Origin: JBFMGS01 sp040752635
GTDB lineage: Bacteria; Bacillota; SHA-98; UBA4971
Assembly: GCA_040752635.1 (NCBI GenBank)
Contig: JBFMGS010000039.1
Span: forward strand, 1 to 21,293
Length of the DNA stretch: 21,293 nt
Direction of reading: 5' to 3'
The notes below the pieces were generated by a model, which worked only from the letters and a program-made list of their open reading frames with translations, had not been told where the DNA came from and ran no database searches. The position numbers and the translations under genes were made by a program. Position 1 is the first letter of the stretch. Each line of letters begins with the position of its first letter. Shown here in pieces: positions 15,253 through 21,293 of the stretch.

Positions 15253-15651
15253 GTGAACACTATAAGCGTCAGGACGAGGGCGCAGGACGAGTTGGTAGAT
15301 ATAACCGCTAATGTGCGGGAAGCCGTCCGGAGTTCAGGGGTAAGACGGGGCATGTGCCTCGTTTACGTGCCGCACACCACTGCCGGGATAACCATAAACG
15401 AAAGCGCAGACCCGGATGTGGCGAGGGACATCCTCGAAGCGCTGACAAGGCTCGTCCCCAGGCAGGGAGCATACCGGCACGTAGAAGGCAACGCCGCGGC
15501 TCACGTCCGGGCGTCCCTCGTGGGGAGCTCGGTCCAGGTCCCGATAGAGAATGGCGACCTTGCTCTCGGCACCTGGCAGGGCATATTCTTCTGCGAGTTC
15601 GACGGGCCCCGTGCGAGGAAGGTTTATGTCCAGGTGTGCGGGTGTGAGTAG
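15253..15651 (+). CDS. YjbQ/UPF0047 family protein (secondary thiamine-phosphate synthase-like)
   Basis: A 132-residue protein of the YjbQ family. Visible are RTRAQDELVDIT at the start, HTTAGITINESADPDV (41-56), HVEGNAAAHVRASLVGSS (76-93) and GTWQGIFFCEFDGPRARK (96-113). The conserved H41, E50, H76 and H84 are the probable metal and active-site residues. E. coli YjbQ can replace ThiE weakly; the true function is unsettled. GTG 15253 is chosen because GGAG lies 8 bases upstream and the length then matches the family; the frame is open to 15199. It overlaps the radical SAM gene, indicating coupled expression. Confidence 0.92.
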   Translation: MNTISVRTRAQDELVDITANVREAVRSSGVRRGMCLVYVPHTTAGITINESADPDVARDILEALTRLVPRQGAYRHVEGNAAAHVRASLVGSSVQVPIENGDLALGTWQGIFFCEFDGPRARKVYVQVCGCE

Positions 15652-16615
15652 CAACCGGGCTGATCTTTCACCGCCGCCCCCAGCGGGCTTGGAAGGCATG
15701 CCCGAGCCGCTCTTGGCAATGCTCGAGAGTTGCCGCCTCTGCCCCCGGAGGTGCGGCAAGAACCGGCTCTCCGGCGAGACCGGGTTCTGTAAGGCAGGAG
15801 CCCTGCCCCGGGTTGCCCTGGCGTCGCTCCACTACTGGGAGGAGCCTTGCATCAGCGGCACGCGGGGCTCGGGCACCGTGTTTTTTTCTCTCTGCAACTT
15901 GAGGTGTGTCTTCTGCCAGAACCACGATATCAGCCACGGGGGCTTCGGAAAGGACCTCGGCATCTCGCAACTGGCCTCAGTCTTTCTGCGCCTCATGGCG
16001 AAGGGCGCCCACAACATCAACCTGGTCACCCCGGCACATTTTCTGCCACAGGTAGCATACGCGATAAAGCTCGCCAAAGACCGGGGCCTCGCCATCCCGA
16101 TCGTCTATAACACCAACGCGTATGAGAACCCTGAGACCCTCGTGCATCTTGAGGGCCTTGTAGACGTTTACCTGCCGGACCTGAAGTACCATAACGAATA
16201 CGCCGCCCGGCGCTACTCGTCGGCCCAAGACTATTTCTCTTGGGCCACGCGCGCGGTTCTTGAGATGTTCAGGCAGGTAGGCGCCGCTACATTCTCGGAT
16301 GAAGGCATCATGACCCGGGGCGTTCTCATAAGACATCTCGTCTTGCCGGGCCTTGCCGATGACAGCAAGCAGGTGCTGAACTGGGTGAGGTCCCATCTTC
16401 CCCGAGACATCTACCTCAGTATCATGTCGCAGTACGTTCCGATGCACCTCGCCGCTGGATACCCCGAGATCAACCGCCGCGTCACAGAGGCCGAGTACGA
16501 AGAAGTGTTGGACCACTTCGACGAAATAGGGCTCGAGAACGGATTCATGCAGGAGGCGTCTTCTCAAGACACCTCGTTCACCCCAAAGTTCGACCTAAGC
16601 GGCCTTGAAGCCTGA
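15626..16615 (+). CDS. PflX-type radical SAM protein (putative pyruvate formate-lyase activating enzyme homologue)
   Basis: A ~329-residue radical SAM protein of the COG1313 (PflX) type. Numbered from ATG 15626, the radical SAM cluster motif CNLRCVFC has C90, C94 and C97. The N-terminal CRLCPRRC...GFC group (C36, C39, C43, C55) is the auxiliary cysteine set typical of this subfamily. It is followed by EEPCISGTRGSGTVFFS, QNHDIS and a TIM-barrel body with YNTNAYE and YLPDLKY. The start is ambiguous: ATG 15626 has GAGG 7 bases upstream and overlaps yjbQ by 26 bases; GTG 15644 and ATG 15698 are alternatives. The function is unknown. The name comes from similarity, and no pyruvate formate-lyase gene is near. 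Confidence 0.88.
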   Translation: MSRCAGVSSNRADLSPPPPAGLEGMPEPLLAMLESCRLCPRRCGKNRLSGETGFCKAGALPRVALASLHYWEEPCISGTRGSGTVFFSLCNLRCVFCQNHDISHGGFGKDLGISQLASVFLRLMAKGAHNINLVTPAHFLPQVAYAIKLAKDRGLAIPIVYNTNAYENPETLVHLEGLVDVYLPDLKYHNEYAARRYSSAQDYFSWATRAVLEMFRQVGAATFSDEGIMTRGVLIRHLVLPGLADDSKQVLNWVRSHLPRDIYLSIMSQYVPMHLAAGYPEINRRVTEAEYEEVLDHFDEIGLENGFMQEASSQDTSFTPKFDLSGLEA

Positions 16616-16701
16616 GCCTGGCCGCGAATGGCCCCGGCGGGCCTCGTTGCATAGTAATATACCAGCAACATACCAGCGCAGATTGCGGGGAGGGGACAGT
16701 C

Positions 16702-18504
16702 GTGTCTCGGCTTCGACGTCTAATCCTGGGAGTTCTCCTCGGACCGATTCTCCCGGCCTTTATGTGGGGCCCGTTCACTCACGTTCACGTCAACCGGACC
16801 GCTCTCAAGAAAGCCAAGGATCTATCGGACGGCAGCGACGCCACCATCAATAGCGAGCTCGTAACCCTGCTCACAAGCTCCGAAGAAGTAGAGAGATCCT
16901 ACATTCTCGCCGCAAACAGCGCCGATGCCATATCGAGCTACCACACGCTGAATAACTTCACCGCTTATGACTACACACACAACTCCATCCCTGACAACGC
17001 TCAAGGGATCCCCAACTTCGGATACACGCTGGTTGACACCTGGCGCCGCACGCCCGAGGCGGCGTGGTCATCGCACGAGGACCGCGTGCGCGACCTGGCG
17101 ATCGCGTGCGGGTGGCTCTCTCACCAGCTTGCCGATTGGTATGCTCACTATGCCTGCATGGATAGCGAGGGCAACGCATGCGACCCCGTCGATGCTTTAG
17201 CCGACGAGATAACCACCTTCTCCGGGTACTCAGACTCCCACCGGGTCCTCGGACATGACTACCCTCAGCCCCACCTCAGGCGCTACAACCTGGCGGACCA
17301 CGGCCTGACGGAGTTCCTCGTGGACAGCGTGCTGATCTTCGCGCCAGGCGGGCACAGGTTTGAGAACCTGTCCCTGCCGCGGCTTTCATCCCTCAAGAAC
17401 GGCAACGCGAACATCATCACCCTGGCGTCCGAGGACTTCGACGGCGCAGTCAGACTACCGGAAGACCACATCCCTATCTTGTGGAAGAACATGAACCTCA
17501 TCCTCCTGGGGATGTACGTGCTGCAGCAACTCGTGCGGGCGCGCCGGCAGTTCATCAGGCATGAGGCAGCAAAGGTCGTGCACACCCGGTATGTGGATCT
17601 CTCGGTCGAGCGCGTCCTGGATGGCCTTTTCCGGAAAAGTTTCGATGAGATCGCGCACCTCGCCCGTCTCGGCAGGAGGCCTCGTCCCGAAGGCCAGCCC
17701 ATCGGCCCGCTGGACTCGAGGATGGTCAAGTACCCGGGGACCATCGTCTTTAAGATCGCCTATTCGCTTGCGTCATCGATCTCCACACCTGAAGAAACGG
17801 TCAGCACGGCGACTTTTGCCCGCGCGCTTGACATCGTGGAGAACCCCCTTGTCGCGCTGGACCGGGCGCCGGTCATAGGCCCTGTGGTGCGGTGGAGGTG
17901 GGCGGCAGATGTCCTCTGGAGCAAAGTGGCGAAACCGTCCGTGGACGCCTTCATAACCACGCAGTTCGACAGCCTCGGCACACCTGCCAAGGATGGGCGG
18001 GTGCCCGCGAAAGACGCACTCCTCGCGCTGGCAAACGAGGTTTTGCTAAAAAGGAGGTCGGTCGAGGCGGCCCGAAAGCAGTTCGCGACCTCCGTGAAAC
18101 CAGTCATCACGGTCGTAAGACGAGATGGAAGCGACCTACCTGAAGGCCGCGAGCTACCCACCCAATCAGAGCTGCTCGACATGGTGTACAGGCAGCGCGA
18201 GCTCGTGTTCAAGGCATGGCCTGCGATTCCAAGGTCCCGAGGAGCGAGCGCTGAATCTGAAAAAGCGCTGGACATAAACTCTGTGAGGGTCAACGTCAAC
18301 GGGTTCCCCGTCTCGGACCACCCGGGTTTCGCCAGGCTCACCGTGGGGTTCGAAACCGATAGCACGGCCTCGCCGCTCCTCATCCGGCTTGCGTTCGGAC
18401 CGGCATTCCGACCGGGGAGGTACGACATCTTCGTTGACGTAAGCGACATGTCAGGGGTGAAGGCCGAGTACCTTTACTGGCCGGTAGATCTTAGAAGACA
18501 ATGA
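16702..18504 (+). CDS. Secreted zinc-dependent phospholipase C-like protein
   Basis: A 600-residue exported protein. GTG 16702 follows GGGGAGGGG. Residues 1-21 form a short hydrophobic export segment directly before W22. The following WGPFTHVHVN, D75 in NSADAIS, H93, and GWLSHQLADWYAH (H141, D145, H149) match the Trp/His/Asp zinc-ligand pattern of the zinc-dependent phospholipase C family (PF00882). In classic members the mature N-terminal Trp binds zinc, and W22 sits where such a terminus is expected. The catalytic part probably ends near residue 310. Then comes a long helical region of no known family and a beta-rich tail from ~510 (VRVNVNGFPVSDHPGF...). It is much longer than clostridial enzymes. 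The substrate, possibly phospholipid or a phosphodiester, is inferred. Confidence 0.8.
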   Translation: MSRLRRLILGVLLGPILPAFMWGPFTHVHVNRTALKKAKDLSDGSDATINSELVTLLTSSEEVERSYILAANSADAISSYHTLNNFTAYDYTHNSIPDNAQGIPNFGYTLVDTWRRTPEAAWSSHEDRVRDLAIACGWLSHQLADWYAHYACMDSEGNACDPVDALADEITTFSGYSDSHRVLGHDYPQPHLRRYNLADHGLTEFLVDSVLIFAPGGHRFENLSLPRLSSLKNGNANIITLASEDFDGAVRLPEDHIPILWKNMNLILLGMYVLQQLVRARRQFIRHEAAKVVHTRYVDLSVERVLDGLFRKSFDEIAHLARLGRRPRPEGQPIGPLDSRMVKYPGTIVFKIAYSLASSISTPEETVSTATFARALDIVENPLVALDRAPVIGPVVRWRWAADVLWSKVAKPSVDAFITTQFDSLGTPAKDGRVPAKDALLALANEVLLKRRSVEAARKQFATSVKPVITVVRRDGSDLPEGRELPTQSELLDMVYRQRELVFKAWPAIPRSRGASAESEKALDINSVRVNVNGFPVSDHPGFARLTVGFETDSTASPLLIRLAFGPAFRPGRYDIFVDVSDMSGVKAEYLYWPVDLRRQ

Positions 18505-18544
18505 GTGTTTCGGTTTCGTTCGGGTCAGGCGGTCGTCCTTAAGG

Positions 18545-18964
18545 TCAGCACTGTGATTCAAGCAAAGCTGCCCGCACCGTCTCTAACACAAAGCCGGCAT
18601 CTTGAATTGCCTGCTCGGCGTCGTCCAGATCATACTCCTCCGTTGGAATGAAATCCTCAGCGCCGTAGAAGCTTAATTCCCGCTCCTTGCGTAGACGTTT
18701 CGAGATCTTTTTTATCTGCAAGATATTGGCAGCAATCGGAGCCGGCAGCAGGTCCCGATTAGCTTCCAGAATCCTACCAACATCGTGGATCTTGGGCACC
18801 TCGACGCCGATGGCTCTCAGCACAGCTTTTAGCAACAACTCTACCACGCTCTGCGCATCCCGCACCACGTCAGAGTAGGCTCCACGGTCCCGAAAAAAGT
18901 GCAGGGCTTCCATTCTAACCTCGGCCTTTTTCAGGTACGCCAGGGTCAACTGATCGGCTTTCAC
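18545..18964 (-). CDS. HEPN domain protein (probable toxin-side partner of MNT)
   Basis: A 139-residue all-helical HEPN protein. Visible are the DVVRDAQSVVELLLKAVLRAIG helix (~33-53), the conserved VPKIHDV (P57, H60), and a C-terminal KERELSFYGAEDF segment with a YDLDDAEQAIQDAGFVLETV helix. This resembles the MNT-associated HEPN group more than HepT: the RNase motif R-x4-6-H of HepT-type toxins is not evident. GTG 18964 forms a GTGA overlap with the MNT stop and has GGGAGGGG upstream; the longer frame from 19000 would overlap MNT by 40 bases. Y100 in the SFYG segment is a possible AMPylation site, by analogy with type VII systems only. Confidence 0.85.
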   Translation of the reverse strand: MKADQLTLAYLKKAEVRMEALHFFRDRGAYSDVVRDAQSVVELLLKAVLRAIGVEVPKIHDVGRILEANRDLLPAPIAANILQIKKISKRLRKERELSFYGAEDFIPTEEYDLDDAEQAIQDAGFVLETVRAALLESQC

Positions 18965-19485
18965 AACTCCACCCCTCCCAGAAACCGCTTCGTTTGCCAC
19001 TCCCAGGTATTGCTACGCCTCACCCGGCGCGCACCTATTTCTCGTAGAAGCGTCTCCATGGTCGCGATGATGTGTGCCACCACGCCTTTGGGATCATGAA
19101 CCACAACGTGGTGGGTAACGAGATCAAAATAAATGGGCTGTGCCTTGAGAGCTTCGGTCTCCGTCAAGATGTAGGGCGAGAGTTCACAGAGAATGTTTTC
19201 ATCCTCATAGAGACGTTGCGCACGGTCCTCATGCTTGAGTTCGACGTCTTCAATAAACTCCACCAGACGCTCCCGACGACCCAGCGCCTTCCGCAAGATA
19301 ATTAGAAGATCAAGATCCGAGTTTTTGCGGTTTTCCTTCCGCGCGTACGATCCGAAGATGGCTAGGCCGGACAGATTCTCGCCATAATGACTCAGGATTT
19401 CAATCAGGACTGCTGTAACATAGCTTTCGTGCAGAGGCGAGAAGGTCTTCAACCGAGACATGACTTGTGCAATCGCGTCCATCAT
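18961..19485 (-). CDS. MNT-type minimal nucleotidyltransferase (antitoxin-like)
   Basis: A 174-residue protein with the nucleotidyltransferase signature GSYARKENRKNSDLDLLI. Numbered from ATG 19485, G45-S46 and the metal-binding pair D57/D59 are intact, and E101 is a possible third carboxylate. The C-terminal half (~90-174) is an extended helical part. In MNT-HEPN type VII toxin-antitoxin systems the MNT protein AMPylates and silences the HEPN toxin; that function is assumed here from family and linkage. ATG 19485 has GAGGGA 9 bases upstream; the frame also opens at TTG 19506 and ATG 19494. It is translationally coupled to the HEPN gene by a GTGA overlap and preceded by a duplicated -10 promoter. 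Confidence 0.88.
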   Translation of the reverse strand: MMDAIAQVMSRLKTFSPLHESYVTAVLIEILSHYGENLSGLAIFGSYARKENRKNSDLDLLIILRKALGRRERLVEFIEDVELKHEDRAQRLYEDENILCELSPYILTETEALKAQPIYFDLVTHHVVVHDPKGVVAHIIATMETLLREIGARRVRRSNTWEWQTKRFLGGVEL

Positions 19486-19532
19486 CCCTATCATTCCCTC
19501 GGGCAAGCAAGTCTTGTAGTAGCCCTATTAGT

Positions 19533-19581
19533 CATTATACCGTCCCTAATGCATTATACCGTCCCTTATGGCCGACTACAA
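19533..19581 (-). promoter_or_regulatory. MNT-HEPN promoter with tandemly duplicated -10 region
   Basis: A 19-bp unit occurs twice in tandem (19533-19551 and 19552-19570) with one mismatch. Each unit contains a perfect minus-strand TATAAT (19539-19534 and 19558-19553). The distal -10 has TTGTAG (19581-19576) at exactly 17 bases as its -35. The proximal -10 lies about 48 bases before the MNT start. The unit may double as an operator for autoregulation, as in many toxin-antitoxin loci (inference). Confidence 0.65.
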
Positions 19582-19795
19582 CGACCACTCAACTTCAGCA
19601 TCGACGAACGGCTGGTCAGGCGTTGCAAGGAGATGGACATGACGAACGGATCCGAGAGTCACGTGTTATATCCAGCACGGCTGGGCAGGAATCCTGGACG
19701 ATATGCTGAATTGTCTGTTCAGAGCCCAGAATTGCGCCACCTGAATGACTCAGTTGGGACGCGATCATGAAGTCCACTGAGGAGGTACGCCTAAA
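19582..19795. other. Intergenic region between MNT promoter and GH84 gene
   Basis: About 215 bases without a recognised gene. A plus-strand frame reads LNFSIDERLVRRCKEMDM and continues to a stop near 19768, but it has no start with a ribosome binding site and no recognised family. It may be chance or an old fragment. The GGAGGT before the GH84 start lies at its end. Confidence 0.4.
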
Positions 19796-21172
19796 ATGCC
19801 GGAGGCGTTCGTCTGGAGAGGTGTTGTTGAGGGATTCTACGGTAGGCCGTGGACCCATGAAGAGCGCATGGACATGCTCTCTTTCATGTCAGACATGGGA
19901 ATGAACGGGTACATCTATGCACCCAAGGATGATCCTTACCACAGGCACAGGTGGCGCGCGCCTTACCCTTCTGACCGGCTCGACCGCCTCTCCGAACTTG
20001 CATCCCACGCGAGGAAACATGGCATTACCTTCGTTTTCGCAATAAGCCCCGGCCTGTCCCTGCGATACTCTGACAGGCGGGACCATGAGGCCCTGTGGGC
20101 CAAGATTCGGGCGCTCTACGATGCGGGAGCGAGGGCTTTCGCCCTGCTTTACGACGACATACCGGCTGAGCTCCGCCACGAGGAAGACAGGAAGGCTTTC
20201 GAGGACCTCGCGAGCGCACAGGTATCGTTCACGAATGCCGTTCATGCCCGCCTGAACGAATTCCCTACCGAATCCTCGCTCATCGTTTGCCCCACGCAGT
20301 ACTGCGGCGACCCGACCACCGGATACGTCCAGAAGCTCGGGGCGGGTCTCGATCGCAGCATCGACATCATGTGGACAGGGCCGACGGTATGCTCGAGAGA
20401 ACTCACGCTCGAGCACACAAAGGCAGTGGCTGAGTCCCTGAGGAGGCCTGTTACTTACTGGGACAACTACCCCGTGAATGACGCCTCCATGAAGGCGGAG
20501 CTCCACATCGGGCCGTACACGGGGCGCAGCCCTTACCTCCCGGAGGCCGCGAAGGGTGTTTTTCTCAACCCGATGAACCAGGCGGAGGCTTCGAAGATCC
20601 CGCTTGCCGCGGCCGCGCAGTATCTTGCGAACCCTGCACAGTACGACCCGCGAGCAGCATGGGAGGAGGCCGTCGCTCGAGTCCTCGGCAAGGACGCAGT
20701 GGGAGCCTGCGCCTTGTTTGCCGACGCTTGCTCTATAAGCCCGCTCCACCCCGACGACCCGCCGGGCATCACATCGGCGCTGCAAAAGGCGCGCGAACGG
20801 GCCGAGGCCGGCAAGTTTGCGGAGGCCGCCGGGATACTATCGTCATACATGCTCGAGATGAAGGCATCTGCCGCCATGCTGCAGGGAAACCCGAACCGCA
20901 AGTTCGTTGCGGAAGCAGGCCCCTGGCTCGACGAGTATGCTGTGTGGGCCGAGATCGGCTTGCAGGCAGTGAGATTGATCAAGGCAGTGGACGCCTTCCT
21001 CAGGACTTCTCCAGGGAGGTCAGGGGTTACCCGATTCCTGCGGGCCCTCCCCGTTCTCAGGGCCAGGTCGCGCCTCACCCGCATGCTCGCCCGGAGCCTC
21101 CGGTTCAAGACCAGGGTTTGCGGAAACACCATCCTGCACTTGGCCCTTGATGTCATCAGGCGGACGGGCTGA
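19796..21172 (+). CDS. GH84 beta-N-acetylglucosaminidase
   Basis: A 458-residue glycoside hydrolase family 84 protein. The signatures are GVVEGFYGRPW (9-19), YAPKDDPYHR (41-50), the catalytic Asp pair D120-D121 in LLYDDIP, then IMWTGPTVCSREL and TYWDNYPVND, in the family order. These enzymes cleave terminal beta-linked GlcNAc by substrate-assisted catalysis with two aspartates. The catalytic barrel ends near residue 290. The rest is a helical C-terminal domain with several basic residues at the end. ATG 19796 has GGAGGT 10 bases upstream. There is no signal peptide, so it should act in the cytoplasm on imported or recycled GlcNAc compounds, unlike the secreted multidomain clostridial enzymes. 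The natural substrate is unknown. It stands alone on its strand. Confidence 0.93.
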   Translation: MPEAFVWRGVVEGFYGRPWTHEERMDMLSFMSDMGMNGYIYAPKDDPYHRHRWRAPYPSDRLDRLSELASHARKHGITFVFAISPGLSLRYSDRRDHEALWAKIRALYDAGARAFALLYDDIPAELRHEEDRKAFEDLASAQVSFTNAVHARLNEFPTESSLIVCPTQYCGDPTTGYVQKLGAGLDRSIDIMWTGPTVCSRELTLEHTKAVAESLRRPVTYWDNYPVNDASMKAELHIGPYTGRSPYLPEAAKGVFLNPMNQAEASKIPLAAAAQYLANPAQYDPRAAWEEAVARVLGKDAVGACALFADACSISPLHPDDPPGITSALQKARERAEAGKFAEAAGILSSYMLEMKASAAMLQGNPNRKFVAEAGPWLDEYAVWAEIGLQAVRLIKAVDAFLRTSPGRSGVTRFLRALPVLRARSRLTRMLARSLRFKTRVCGNTILHLALDVIRRTG

Positions 21173-21293
21173 CCTCCCGGCTGACTCTGGTAGCCACAAG
21201 ACTGGTTAGGATAAAGAGGCTCTCCTCCGCCTGCAGCGAGACTCGCGCTCTGCGCTGGATCGCGCTATTGCAGGCGTTTTACGACAAACGTCA
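21173..21293. other. Unassigned window end
   Basis: The last ~120 bases follow the GH84 stop. Short open frames run to the edge on both strands, but none can be judged. A minus-strand frame ending FVVKRLQ at a TAG near 21269 could be the tail of a neighbouring gene. Confidence 0.3.

Noticed and set aside
17760..18449. 229-codon minus-strand open frame
   Set aside because: Antisense shadow of the phospholipase C-like gene; Ser/Arg/Thr-rich without conserved features.
19889..20785. 298-codon minus-strand open frame
   Set aside because: It lies opposite the clearly recognisable GH84 gene; long antisense frames are expected in GC-rich coding DNA and this one shows no family motif.

Overview
The window is GC-rich bacterial chromosomal DNA. 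GlpP, a YuiD-type divergent PAP2 protein, YjbQ, a PflX-type radical SAM protein, a zinc-dependent phospholipase C family protein and a sugar ABC operon without its own ATPase together suggest a high-GC, probably anaerobic or facultative member of the Bacillota (Clostridia/Limnochordia-like). The lineage is an inference. The solute-binding protein has an ordinary signal peptide and no lipobox cysteine, which is unusual for a classic monoderm Gram-positive.

Left part (1-11,045, all minus strand): glycerol-phosphate and phosphate metabolism. Read in transcription order from right to left it holds GlpP (G3P-responsive antiterminator family), a Na+/phosphate cotransporter fused to a PhoU-like domain, a CUT1/Ugp-type ABC transporter (binding protein, then two permeases), a NagD/AraL-type HAD phosphatase, and a three-gene G3P-dehydrogenase-like set: GlpA with a C-terminal BFD [2Fe-2S] domain, a NAD(P)/FAD oxidoreductase, and a DUF1667 cysteine protein cut by the window edge. 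This order suggests uptake of a glycerol-phosphate-type or sugar solute, dephosphorylation or oxidation, electron transfer through Fe-S/FAD proteins, and RNA-level control.

The intergenic DNA of this part is the most unusual content. (i) Element R1 occurs three times (7445-7595, 9826-9980, 11095-11243), always in the same orientation in the gaps before minus-strand genes. It has a GCAGGATT-N15-GAATA block, then a conserved CGGAGACA(A/G)GGAGAAGG block that opens a ~16-bp hairpin whose base pairs covary between copies. (ii) Element R2 is a ~165-bp repeat: the structured leader plus start codon of glpA (2971-3136) and a decayed copy (9601-9765) before the phosphate cotransporter gene. (iii) Two mutually exclusive hairpins lie between the binding-protein and permease genes (5843-5909). 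(iv) A 143-bp MITE-like inverted-repeat element (10128-10270) lies beside glpP.

Middle part: a probable decayed plus-strand coding remnant (11290-11586), an RlmD/RumA-type 23S rRNA methyltransferase and an SCP2 protein on the minus strand. On the plus strand follow a YbaK-type tRNA deacylase-like protein, a YuiD-type membrane protein, YjbQ, a PflX-like radical SAM protein and a secreted zinc-dependent phospholipase C-like protein.

Right part: a minus-strand MNT nucleotidyltransferase/HEPN pair (type VII toxin-antitoxin-like) behind a promoter whose -10 region is tandemly duplicated, and a plus-strand cytoplasmic GH84 beta-N-acetylglucosaminidase. The last 120 bases hold nothing recognisable.
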